Assembly (NCBI RefSeq): GCF_943734655.1
Contig: NC_071354.1
Location: 78,405,838 to 78,469,837, forward strand
Direction: 5' to 3'
Origin: Sabethes cyaneus
Lineage: Eukaryota; Arthropoda; Insecta; Diptera; Culicidae
Length of the DNA: 64,000 bases
The position numbers were made by a program, and so were the translations under genes. Below are positions 42,276-53,629 of the stretch, one piece after another (positions within the stretch are counted from its first letter, which is position 1; every line of letters begins with the position of its first letter). Below the pieces are notes generated by a model, which did not search any database, was not told the DNA's origin, and saw only the letters and a program-made list of their open reading frames with translations.

Positions 42276-44092
42276 GGGTAACGACCCCAGAATTCGCCCC
42301 TTTTATCAGGTTTTTATGCTGTAAAATATATAAATCGCCATATTATTATAAAATCAGCCCTGAACTCAGACAAGTATGACTATATATTAATATTCTATCT
42401 ATTTTGGCTATTCGGAATGGCGAAAATTTAAATTTGATAGTAAAAGACTCAATTTTGAGCAGGAACCTATAGTACCACATTTCGCCCATAGCGATCCAAA
42501 ATTCGTCCCCCATGTGACCCAAATTTCGTCCACTTGTTATTTGTTGCAAATTTTCCAAATGGCATCAATTATTTTGGTAGAATTGTTGTTACTATTTATT
42601 TAACGTTGAGATTATGTCTATTCAGTGCTTAATATGGCAATTAATTTGTTTCAGGAATTCGTTAAATGTAAATCTAAATTGAAATAAACTGATCATGATC
42701 ACCTCCTGATACCTGGTTCAGTAAAAATAAAAAACACAGAGAAGGTGGGTTATTACTAAATGTTTATTTTCATTGCAGTAAAAAAAGGCTTTTGGCACTC
42801 GTCAAAGATATTTAAAATGAATGGTCCTGTTGGTTCTTTTTCTGGTCATTTGTTGAATTTATTTTCACTATTGATATGTGGGCGAATAAATACAATTCAG
42901 TGCATACGAAATGGTACAATGTTTATTTCAGTAGTTTAAAAAACCTTATAAAATGATTACTTATGTCATTATTTAGTATTTTTTTGGGAAAGAGTATATG
43001 TTTACTGTGAACAATAAAAAATTAGATGAACTGGAAAATCTTGATATTCGGCTATATATATATTGACTAATCGAAGGTGAGACTCGAGTCCACAACCTAA
43101 CCTTTTCCCCAAGAAATAACTAAGCTATGCTATGTAGTCAATAAAAAGATAAAGAAAAAAAATTGTTTAGTAAATCACGGTCTGTAAATGGGTATGCCGG
43201 TTTACTGTATTAAATATTCCTGGTAACTGGTAAGCATGCTCATCTTACCTACTCAACTAGGATATTTTTTGACGTAACTTGGAATTCTTTTGAGAATTCT
43301 CAATTTTTTGAGAATATTATGCGCGTCTTAATAATTCGTGCAGTTTTAATCTTATTATCAATTTCGATGTCGATTATTGCTAATTCAACATTTCGTTTGG
43401 TAGAAATCCCATTAACCCATGTTTAGCAGGTAATTCTTTTGTTAGATGAATTCAAATGAAGATATGATGTGCTTTCTGCATCAAAATATTATTTATTCGG
43501 TACTTTTACTCACCATTTTGATAAACATAAATCAGCGAACAAACTAATCGATTGTGACTTGCTTTTGCTTATGTGTGGCATATTTGTATATGTTTGATAG
43601 ATGAGGGCGAAAACTGGTTCACGCAGTAAGTTCGGTTAAGTATATAGAGATTCGACCGGGGCGAATTTTGGAACTCATATGATTTACAATACCCAGTTTT
43701 CGCCCAGTGCATTTATGTTCTATTTTCAGCAGAATTGCGATAAAATATTAAAATAGAAGCACAATTATAAAGTTTGAATCAGATATAACCAAATTGATGC
43801 GAAAAAAGTGCAAGGAGATACGATTTTCCATTACTTTTCCTCAATTTTATTTTTCGTGCTCATTCTTGAGAATGGAAAAATCGCGTCTTAAATACAATAC
43901 CTATTTTTCAAACCACATTAAATAATTAAAATACATAAAGCAATGCAACGAATTCTATTCAAATAACTGAAAACTGAGTTAAATTGAATATAAATTGAAC
44001 TAACAACTTATAATTCAACTATATATAGAGTTAAATCACGGGAATACCAATGGGAGGGCGAATTCTGGGGTGGGGGCGAATTGTGGGGTTCC
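42276..44092. mobile_element. element with GGGTAACGACCCC / GGGGTTCC ends, 1.8 kb
   Basis: The left end GGGTAACGACCCCAGAATTC is roughly inverse to the right end GAATTGTGGGGTTCCCC. The word AATTCGCCCC and its variants recur in both flanks of the element (for example near 42297, 42480, 42510, 43668 and 44057). TA precedes the left end. The right border touches the CCAGCTAGC MITE, so its target duplication cannot be read. No protein was seen. Confidence 0.55.
43020..43150 (-). mobile_element. tRNA-like SINE fragment, copy c
   Basis: The minus strand reads TAGCTTAGTTATT, then GGTTGTGGACTCGAGTC, then TCAATATATATATAGCCGAA and TTTTCCAGTTCATCTAATTT. The latter body is shared with copies a and b near 12.6-13.0 kb. 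The tRNA-like head is decayed. Confidence 0.45.
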
Positions 44093-44467
44093 CCAGCTAG
44101 CATTTTCATACGTATAAAAAAGGTAAAAATCAGCATTACGTACAGATATACATGTTAAATAAATCGTATTTCATGCGCAAAATTGGCATATCCGTACTAT
44201 TTTGGAGGCGATATACGTGATTACGAATAATTTTGAGCGTTACGACTATATAAGTATTTATATACGATAATATCCGATTAAGCGCGACTCGCTCCGTACT
44301 ACTCTACGATTTTGTGCTGAAAATCGTATGTATGTCAGTCATTATCATTATATACGACAGAAAATCAACTTGATCCCACTTTATCCAGCTTTAGTTACGA
44401 TTTCGAGTTTGTTAGGAGATATTTACGATAGTTTTCGTACATTGATATACGAGTTGGTGCTAGCTGG
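44093..44467 (+). mobile_element. CCAGCTAGC-ended MITE, copy 2
   Basis: Ends CCAGCTAGCA / TGCTAGCTGG, 375 bp, with inverse-orientation similarity to 20451-20784 throughout. It is nested in the hAT-type element. AT-rich with ATACG words; no protein. Confidence 0.75.
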
Positions 44468-45196
44468 GTCTTACCCTATATTTCGTAAGATTTCGTTGAA
44501 TTTCGGTAAACACGAAATTTCGCGAAATCTCGCACAGGCTTAGGCCTGAGACTCCAAGAACATGGCCTTACATTCTTCCAGCACAGACTCCTACACAAGT
44601 ACTCATGAAGGTCACCAAATCAGACAAAATAACAGATCGACCACGTTTTCATCGACTGTCGGCACTTCTCAGACATTACCGACGTCAGATCTCCGTTGTG
44701 AACAACATTCGGTACCGACGCCAACCTCGGTCAGTTCTCACGCGGCTGAAGCAGTCAGATGTCGTCGCATACTACTCGCACTCACTCGAAGCTGATCGAA
44801 TGATTGGTTTGACGATGAATGGAGGAGGATGATGGACGAAAAGAACGCTGCACGGGCGTTCTAGTAGCGCAGTGCCACGTCAGAACGTGGCAAGATACAA
44901 AGAGAATAAGATTCAGTGAAACGATATCTTCCGGGAGATAATGAGCTATCTGGAGAAGCAGGAATATGTAGAGTTGGAGCGGCTGCAACGTTCTCAGGAG
45001 ACGCGAACTGAGCGGATCCCGCAAAGGCTTTGTGCCGCGAGCCGCAATGTGTCGGGATAGGAATAGCAGTATTCGGACGGACGATCGTGCGGTGACCGGA
45101 AGGTGCAAGCAGCAGTCCGATGAACACCTGTATGGTGCCCAGGTGGAGAACCAGTGTAGCGGGGAGAGCGATTTCGACGGTGCAACAAACAAAGAA

Positions 45197-48100
45197 CTTA
45201 CTTACTTACTTAATTGGCCTAACGTCTTATGACAAGGCCTGCGCAGTATAATTTCTCCATCTGTTTCGGTTTACGGCAACTGGCCTCCAGTTCTGCGGGC
45301 ACCCAGTGCTCGCCAGATCTCGCTCCACCTAGTCTTGCCACCTCGCTCGCTGTGTCCCTCTTCGTCTTGTTCCTACCGGATTTGATGCGAAAACCGATTT
45401 TGCAGGATAGTTGTCCGGCATTCTAGCAACAAGTCGTGTCCAACGTATCCGTCCAGCTTTAACCACTTTCTGAATACTTGGTTCGCCGTAGAGACGCGCG
45501 AGCTCGTGGTTCATTCTTCGCCTCCATACACCGTTCTCTTGCACTCCGCCAAAGATGGTTCTTAGCACCCGCCGTTCGAAAACTCCGAGTGCTCTTAGGT
45601 CCTCTTCTAGCAGTGTCCACGTTTCGTGCCCGTAGAGGACAACCGGTCTAATTAGCGTTTTGTACAGTGTGCACTTTGTACGGGGGCTCAAATTGTTCGA
45701 CCGCAAGTGTTTGTGGAGTCCGTAGCAGGCCCGATTTCCGCTGATAATACATCTTTTCATCTCACGGCTGGTATTGTTGTCCTCTGTTGCCAGCGAACCA
45801 AGGTATACGAACTCGTCGACTACCTCGAACGCATCCCCGTCGATTATCAATCCAATCTTTTCTGCTTCGCGTTTCAGTCTGGTGTACTGATCTTCCACCG
45901 CCTCAAATGTTCTGCCGACAGCATCCACGTCGTCAGCAAAGCAGATAAATTGACTGGATTTATTGAAAATCCGCATTTCGATCGCCGCTCGCCTTATAAC
46001 ACCTTCAAGCGTAATGTTGAGTAGCAGGCAGGAAAGACCATCTCCTTGTCGAAGTCCCCTGCGAGATTCGAATGGGTCCGACAATCCACCCGAGATTCTC
46101 ACACAGCACTGGATCCCATCCATCGTAGCCATGATAAGTCTAGTAAGCTTACCCGGAAAGCCGTTTTCGTCCAAAATTCCATAGCTCTTGTCGGTTTACG
46201 CTATCAAATGCGGCTTTGAAATCGATGAACAGGTGGTGCGTGGGGACTCGGAATTCGCGGCACTTCTGGAGGATCTGCCGCAGGGTGAAGATTTGGTCTG
46301 TTGTAGACCGACCCTCCATGAAGCCGGCCTGGTAACTTCCCACAAATCTATTGGCTATTGGCGATAGTCGATGAAAGAGGACTTGGGACAGCACTTTGTA
46401 GGCAGCATTCAGGATAGTGATGGCTCGGTAGTTCCACAATCCAGCTTATCACCTTTCTTGTAGATAGGGCAGATAACCCCGTCTTTCCACTCCTCCGGTA
46501 GTCGTTTCGAATCCCAAATCTTGACAATCAGTTGATGCAGACAGCCGGTCAACTTGTCCGGGTCAATTTTAATAAGTTCCGCTCCAATGTCATCCTTTCC
46601 CGCTGCTTTGTTGTTCTTCAGCCGCTGGATGGCTTCTTTAACTTCCCTTATCGATGGGGTGGCACATCTTTGTCGCTTGCTGCACCAATGTGGTCACTTC
46701 CTTCGCTATCATGGTCTTCCGCCTGCACGCCATTCAGGTGTTCATCGTAGTGCTGCTTCCACTTTTCGATCACCGCACGGTCGTCAGTCAAGATACCTCC
46801 ATCTTTATCTCTGCACATTTCGGCCCGCGGCACGAAGCCTTTGCGAGATCCGTTGAGTTTCTGATAGAACTTCCGTGTGTCGTGAAAGCGGTACAGCTGT
46901 TCGAGTTCTTCGCACTCCTCACTCCTTCTCTTGGTGGCACTTCTTCTCCTTGAAGAGTCGGGTTTGCTGCCTCCGCTTCTGTTTGTATCGCTCCACATTC
47001 TGACGGGTGGCTCTACGCAGCATTTGTACCCGCGCTGCGTTCTTCTCAGCCAATATCTGCTGGCATTCCTCGTCAAACCATTCGTTACGTCGATTCGGTG
47101 CCACACTGCCTAGGACGTTCCCCGCTACGCTGTTAATGGCTGTTTTCACGGCATTCCAGCAGTCCTCAAGAGAGGCTCCATCCAGCTCACCCTCTTCCGG
47201 CAGCGCGGTTTCGAGAGATAACGCGTAGTTTTCGGCGACCTCCGGTTGCTTCAGTCGCGCTAGATTATACCGTGGCGGGCGGCGGTATCGTATGTTGTTC
47301 ACGACAGATAGTTTTTGACATATCCTTACCATCACTAGGTAGTGATCCGAATCAATGTTAGCGCCCGGATAGGTTCTGACGTCGATAATGTCTGAAAAGT
47401 GCCGACCATCTATCAGAACGTGGTCGATTTGTGATTCTGTCTGGTTGGGTGATCTCCAGGTATACCGATGGTAGCGGTTATGCTGGAAGAAGGTACTACG
47501 TATGGCCATGTTCTTGGAGGCGGCGAAGTCGACAAGTCTTAGGCCGTTTTCGTTCGTTTGCGGGTGGGCGCTGAACCGTCCAATCACCGGTTAGAATTCC
47601 TCCTCCTGACCAACCTGAGCATTACAGTCCCCGATGATAATTTTGACATCATGCCTTGGGCAGCGGTCGTATTCACGCTCCAGCTGCGCGTAGAATTCGT
47701 CTTTATCATCATCGGTACTTCCGAGGTGAGGGCTGTGCACGTTAATTATGCTTATATTGAAGAATCGGCCCTTGATTCTTAATCTGCACATTCGGAGGTT
47801 GATCGGCCACCACCCGATCACCCGCTTCTGCATCTTGCCCATCACTATAAAAGCTGTGCCCAGCTCGTATGTATTGCCGCAGCTCTGGTAGATGGTATTA
47901 CTATCTCTATACGTACGTACCATCGTTCCTTTCCAGCATACCTCCTGCAACGCTACGATGTCGAACTTGCGGCTCTTCACTTCTTTAGAAAGCACGTGGG
48001 TACTTCCGAGGAAATTTAGAGACCGACAGTTCCATGTTCCTAGTTTCCAATCGTTAGTCCGTTTTCGTCGCCTGGGTCTTTGCCGATTGTTCCGATTAGA

Positions 48101-48416
48101 GTTATTATTATTACTTACGGAGTCCATTGCTTTGGTTTTTCAGTGGTTCAGGCTTGCAAAGCCCGCAACCAACCCCACAGTATCGCCGGAGGGCCAACGT
48201 AGCTCGAAGAAGCCCTCCTACCCTGTCAGCATACGACCTTGGTTTCCACCGGGGTTGGTTACCCGATCTCCACCAAAGTTGCTCGTATCCCGGCTGGTAC
48301 CACGAGGAGTTAGGGATAGAAGTTGCTAGGTAAGAGGCTGTGAACCACTGTGGGGCCTATTTTATGCCCAGTGCACAAGGCACCGATGGTACGCATTACC
48401 AAGCCGTTTACCAGCC
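45197..48416 (-). mobile_element. RTE-clade LINE, copy B, full-length (3.2 kb)
   Basis: This is a near-complete RTE inserted opposite to copy A. A 10-bp near-perfect target duplication flanks it (AAACAAAGAA 45187-45196; AAACAGAGAA 48417-48426). Read on the minus strand, it opens with GGCTGGTAAACGGCT and a ~290-bp leader, then the coding region. It ends in a TAAG tetranucleotide tail (plus strand CTTACTTACTTACTTA), the short microsatellite tail typical of RTE elements. Length matches the usual 3.2-3.4 kb of the clade. Confidence 0.9.
45329..48127 (-). pseudogene. RTE copy B ORF2 (endonuclease-reverse transcriptase), lightly broken
   Basis: In order: MDSVSNNNNSNRNN start; endonuclease WKLGTWNCRSLNF, VALQEVCW, INVHSPH, IIGDCNAQ and DSDHYLVMV; linker; RT with LPEEWKDGVICPIY, FMEGRSTTDQIF, FIDFKAAFDSVNR, GLRQGDGLSCLLLN and CFADDVD; C-terminal FERRVLRTIFGG. 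The visible lesions are an in-frame stop just before 47590 (copy 1 has lysine there), frameshifts near 46925, 46655 and 46435, a 2-bp loss near 46185, and an early stop near 45329. Such ORFs supply nicking and target-primed reverse transcription; this copy cannot. Confidence 0.85.
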
Positions 48417-48429
48417 AAACAGAGAAGTG

Positions 48430-49180
48430 CGGAGCTTATTAAAATAGGATCAGAAAAGCTGGCCGTATGTATGCACCGGCTAATTGTTAGAACTTTGGTT
48501 ATGAAACAGCTACCGGAGGAGTGGAAAGATGGGGTTATCTGCCCGATCTATTACAAGCTGGACTGCGAGAACCATCGAGCGATTACAGTTCTCAATGCCG
48601 CCTACGTAGTGCTGTTCCAAATCATTTTCTGCCGACTATTACCAATTGTGGACAGATTGGTCGGAATTTATCAAGCCGGCTTCGTCGAAGGACGGTCCAC
48701 AATGGATCAAATATTTATACTGCGGCAAATCCTTCAAAAGGGTCGAGAATACAGAGTTCCCACGCACCATTTATTCGTAGCCTTCAAAGCCGCATGTGAT
48801 ACAATCGACCGGAAAGAGCTATGAAAAATTATGGACGAGAATAGCTTCCCCAGAAAGTTCATCAAACTGATTCATTCAACGATGGATGGTACTCAGTGCT
48901 GTGCTCGGATTTCGAGTGAATTGTCAAGTTCCTCACACACAGGGCTTCGTCAAGGTGATTGTCTCTCATGCCTGCTGTTCGACTTAGCGGTACAAGATGT
49001 TACAAACCGAGCAGATATCAACAGATGGGGTACGATCTTCAACAAATCTAGTCAATCCGTCTACTTTGCCGATGACATGGATATTATCGGCAGAGTATAT
49101 GCGGTGGCTGAACAGTACACCAGACTAAAGCGCGAAGCAGAAAAGATTGAATTAAAGGTAAATACGTCTAAAACAAAGTA
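48430..49180 (+). pseudogene. RTE copy A reverse transcriptase segment
   Basis: Resumes after copy B with AELIKIGSEKLAVCMHRLIV, then LPEEWKDGVICPIYYKLDC, FVEGRSTMDQIFILRQILQ, LFVAFKAACDTIDRKEL, a stop, MDENSFPRKFIKLI, GLRQGDCLSCLLFD and VYFADDMDIIGR. Note VAFKAA in place of the usual IDFKAA, so the first catalytic aspartate is lost. It is interrupted at 49181. Confidence 0.8.
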
Positions 49181-50491
49181 GGGGAAGACGGGGTAAGACG
49201 GCCCCCCTAAGCGAATAAATTGCTAGCATAAAATGTGTACAAAAATTCATCTTTTCTTGTTCCACACATGGAAAAGCATTCATTTATCTACCATTAAAAC
49301 TTATATAAAGAATTAATTAGTCTATTTTTCCGTGATTTTTCATCAATTTTCGAAACGTCTAAAAATTACTCGTTCACAACCAGGCGGGGTAAGAAGGACC
49401 ACCAAAGGGGTAAGACAGACCATGGCGGAGTAAGGCGGATTGTGGCAGATTTGAAGGTTTCTTTGAGTTGTAAACACAATTTCAATATTATTAACTAAGT
49501 AAGAACAAGTTCTTCAGGGGGTTTTAGGTACATGCTAAAAGAAGGTATAGTTTAATTTAGACACCTGCTAAAAGAAAGAATTTTACTACTAGTTTAATTT
49601 TGAAAATAAGAGTAGACGTTATTTTACTCCACTGGTTTTTATTTACTCTTTTCTTGGCGTTATTTTTGTTGATTTGTCAGCAGGACGTTTACTCTTTGAA
49701 TACCCTTCACTTTAGGTGAAAGCAAAAAAGGCAACGTTAAGTGAATTGGAATCATCGAATTTTGATTCCGCTAGATCCAAATTTACATTGATTGTGTTAT
49801 TCGAATGGAACTTGTTGGCTTCTTTTGACGTGGGAGGCTCTGTGTTACACAGGATGATCTCAGATTCAGGGATAATTTTTGTTACAGGTGTACTCTTTTT
49901 CGAAAAAGACACTGATGAAGCCTGCAAGTCGTAAACGAAATGCGTATCTGTCAGAATAACAAAATAGTTAGTAAAATTTAACAGGAAAATAGTTGGTTTT
50001 TTCATTCAACATAGTTAAAATCTATTAAGACACTAAACAGAAGAACTTTAGGCAATTATGAATACTATGACGTATGGCCTTTTTACCCCGTGAAAATGGT
50101 CCGTCTTACCCCTAGCTAACAATTTACATTATTTTGCTTTTATCTCTCAATCCGTACTATTTTATATACCTTTTCCGTCACACGCAGAACAAGAATTGCC
50201 CAATTAGAGTCAGTGGTAAGAGAAACGACAAAATACATAGCTTTTTATTGCTGGAAAACCTTAAATTTGTTGCTGCTGAAATTATATCGCAATAAGACAC
50301 TGCGTACGAAAAGTTTGTATTGATTCTAGTTTTGACGTTGGATATGGCCGAGTGCCACAGATTATCTCGGAAGTGTTTAGATAGGCTAATAAACAAAACA
50401 TACGGGGGCAATTGTAGAAAATTTTAGGGTTTCTTCACGAAATCGATGTGGTCCCTCTTACCCCGCCGGGCCTTCTTACCCCTTGTTCCCC
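49181..50491. mobile_element. TA-flanked 1.3-kb element with GGGGTAAGACGG subterminal repeats
   Basis: TA lies on both sides (49179-49180, 50492-50493). The ends GGGGAAGACGGGGTAAGACGG-like and CTTACCCCTTGTTCCCC are inverse. Host RTE codons read straight across (TSKTK-YMLA). Words like GGGGTAAGACGGACC recur near 49190, 49385, 49408 and 49428, and inverted near 50085, 50105, 50455 and 50473. They look like transposase-binding subterminal repeats. No transposase is present. Confidence 0.87.
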
Positions 50492-50493
50492 TA

Positions 50494-50925
50494 CATGCTG
50501 GCTAGCGGAACCTAGGCCGACTGACGCCGCTTGGGCAGTAGTATATTGATCGACGGCGATGAGTTTGAGATAGTTATTGACTTGGCTCACTGCTAACGGA
50601 GGATAACGACACCAACCGTGAGATACGGAGACATATTATCGGCGGAAGTCGTGCTTATGAGCTTCATAAGCAATGGTGGTCGAGCAGACTAAGCCCCCGT
50701 ACAAAGTGTACCCTATACAAGACGCTCATTAGACCGGTTGTTCTCTACGGGCATGAAACATGGGCAATGCTCGAGCAGGACCTGCGAGTGCTCGGAGTTT
50801 TCGAAAGACGAGTGCTAAGAACGATCTTCAGTGGTTTACCGGAGAACGGAGTATGGAAGCGGGGGGTGAACCATGAACTCGCACTGCACTATGACGTACC
50901 CAGTAGATATTCAAAGGGTGGCATT
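50494..50925 (+). pseudogene. RTE copy A C-terminal segment
   Basis: Remnants run from a MLA-like word and a LGSSILIDGDEFEIV-like stretch through KCTLYKTLIRPVVLYGHETWAMLEQDL to VFERRVLRTIFSGLPENGVWKR and NHELALHYDVPS. The match to copies 1 and B ends near 50915, so the 3' end is lost. Confidence 0.75.
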
Positions 50926-50939
50926 TAGTCAAGCACTTT

Positions 50940-53600
50940 AAAAAGTCCTACATTAATAAAAGTGTATTAGAAATCATAAAATATAATTTGAAAAATTCTA
51001 AAATGTTTCAATCAATCAACTACGATTAAAAACCTCTCTTCACTGCTATCATTCAAACTGAAACTGAACGTAAACAACTGCACTGCTTGAACAAAATTCA
51101 AACCTCTAAAGCCTCTAAAGCAGGTGTGGGCAGCAGCAGCAAGTGAGCTGCGAAATTGAACCAACCATAAATTAACTCCATTTTCTCATTATGCTAATTT
51201 TATGCTCGCTTGAGTTACGACCGAGTTCTATGGAAAGCTACGGATATAGGTATATACCGCGTTGGAGTGTGCCACGTATCGGCACACTGTGTAATTTGTG
51301 GGTGTGTGGGTGCTTTAATCGAGCAAGGAATTACATATACACAGCCGTGAGACGTGCGAGAAGCTCCCATAGGCTGGACCAAAAAAGATCGGTATCGTCA
51401 CAAGCACAACACGTGAAATAGAAAGTATTTTCATTAGCATAATGGAAGCATTAATTTTAAACGAATACACCAGCTATATCTGTCACATTCAGTTGCCATC
51501 GTGAGTGAATGGGAAACAATTTTCGCCATGGCAAAAATGAAAATCTCGACAGAAAATGATTTATTGCCGAACGCAGTATAATCGATCAACGCGGAAATCA
51601 CGCCTCTCGGGTGAAACCAGTAATTAAAATTGGTCGACAGTGCGAAAATTTATGCAGTTTAACTGCAGCTAAATATTTTAATCGTTGTTAATTTGACTGG
51701 ACAAAATAGCTTCACAGGTCGGTCGGTCGAGGACTCTGAAAATCTATTAAGCTTGTCAAACCATCAGTCAACTACGTAGAACGTAGAACAGCAGAAATTG
51801 CGCCACAAAACGGCAGCATCCCCATCCATCCACGGTGGCACCGAATGATGACTAGACCCATGGATGAGCCAGTTGCCAGTCGGCCACTTTCCCGGTTGCG
51901 GTCAATCTAGCTTGTCACAATAATTTGCAGAGATATGGTCAGCCAGCCTGTCGTTCGTCGTTGAACAATCACAATAGAAATCGGGACAATAGGCGCTTCG
52001 TGTTGTTTTCAAAGCTGAGCCATCATACCGAGATTACATCACCTCCGGTTTTGCATACTGTACGGAACCACGCGAAAACACCCGCGGAGCTTTGTAGTGG
52101 AACTTCCAACGCATCATGAGCCTTGAAATGTTGAAATTGCCTAATTGTTTTGATGGGTCTGCTTTTGTTGTTTTGCTATGAAGTGCGTTTGGAATTTTAT
52201 TTGTTCGCTTTGTCTGGAAGCACTCGCTACGTTTGTGTTTTTCGATGGGATGTTAAATGAAAAAATTTGTATGACAATATAATAAATGGGGTTGTAATAA
52301 ATAATAACACATTTTTATATTAATTCCCCTATCGATAGTAATGTCATTTTATTCCATTGTATTACATTTTATGGTTTTGTCTATCGTTGGAAACAATCGA
52401 AATAACTACAAACATTTCCTCGATCCAGATATATTTTGGTTATACAATTACAATTTCAATAAACCGACAATGAAAAGGAGAGTGACATGGCATATTGTTT
52501 TAATTTCCATTTGAAATGCGGATTAGTCATTTCTGCAATGAATTAACAAGATATCTTAGCCATTCACAAACAATGGACTCGGCAAAATTGGTTATGAAAT
52601 AGGTTTTACCGGGTGCCCCTTCCGGATAATTGCAATTAAACCCATTCGTTGTGCCGCACCAGAGGAGAGCTTACTAACCCCAAACAAATTTTTTCTCCGT
52701 TCCGCTTGCTCAGAAAATGCAAATAATGTTTGCGCTGACACTCATCCTCATCCTCGAAGAATGGAACGAGTTCCCAAGGTAACGGACGAAAAGTGCTGCA
52801 TTCGAAATACATTGTTTCAAAGTTTGTTTCATAAGATCTTTAGCAGCCCGACTTGCTTGAGCAGGGTTGCGTAGGAAGCGTGTTATGTAAATTTTGCACC
52901 GTTCCTCTGGCCCGCATTACCATTTTCATAATCAGCATCATCATCATTATTATCATAAACTGAACTGGAAGGCTTCAGCAACCGCGAAAGTGGTTTGACA
53001 AACGTAATTAGCGAAACCAGCGAAAATTAAGCCGATACCTAGTTTAACTAACAGACCATTTATTTATTTTGATGACTAGAATAGATGCTACCAATGTTAC
53101 ATCAATCACTTTCCAAGCATTAACATCGGAAACGTAGTAGTGCCCGAACTGATTCAGGAGAAAAACCAGTGAAACGCGCCACAGCGTCCTGCGTTTCCGC
53201 AATTGTACCATTCTGAATCATCTATTCTTATGAAGTTTTAATGAATGCCGCCACCTGGATTCTTTCCCGCTGTTAGCGTCTAGCATGATAACGAGGCGGC
53301 AAGTATGCACAATTAGTGCTAAGAGGTGCTTTCATTTGAGCAGGATTAAGAACACTTTAAGTGGCGGAACTTCATTACGATCCAATTAACTGCGAATGCG
53401 AAAAGTTCAACGTTCTGGGGAAATTTATTGTCGCAATACTTACCGGATAAGTACACTTATAGCTAACAGTGAGTTTTCCTTTGATTTGACCTTACCTGGA
53501 AAAGAATTGAGGAAATGAAAAAATTAGATATTTGCATACTATGAAGATTATACAAAAATTGCTTAAGTTAGTAAGTATACTTTTGAGAGCCGTTGAACGT
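50940..53600. other. low-copy DNA, no gene recognised
   Basis: Mixed composition with short frames only. A CAT/CATCAT run lies near 52935-52960. No splice-bordered homology was found on either strand. Confidence 0.35.
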
Positions 53601-53629
53601 TACGAATTTCAATTATTTGTTTCTCTGCA

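Larger units (their letters stand above)
42159..44542. mobile_element. hAT-type element, 2384 bp, non-autonomous
   Basis: A perfect 8-bp target duplication GGCCTGAG lies at 42151-42158 and 44543-44550. The ends TAAGGCTGTGCGAGATCTCG and the inverse of CGAAATCTCGCACAGGCTTA give about 45 bp of inverted repeat, rich in CGAAATTTCG. Host RTE sequence resumes after it. No transposase frame is visible. Most of the interior is a second element (42276-44092) and a MITE (44093-44467). Confidence 0.88.
41268..50925 (+). mobile_element. RTE-clade LINE, copy A (host of nested insertions)
   Basis: An old plus-strand copy starts with GCTGGTAAACGGCT, like the full-length copy B. It continues in four pieces: 41268-42158, 44543-45196, 48417-49180 and 50492-50925. 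The pieces hold the 5' leader, endonuclease (WKLASWSCRSLIF), linker (SVVNNIRYRRQPR), RT (LPEEWKDGVICPIY, FVEGRSTMDQIF, GLRQGDCLSCLLFD, YFADDMDII) and C-terminal domain (LYGHETWAMLEQDLRVLGVFERRVLRTIF). It is truncated before the usual 3' tail. Three separate elements interrupt it. Confidence 0.85.
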
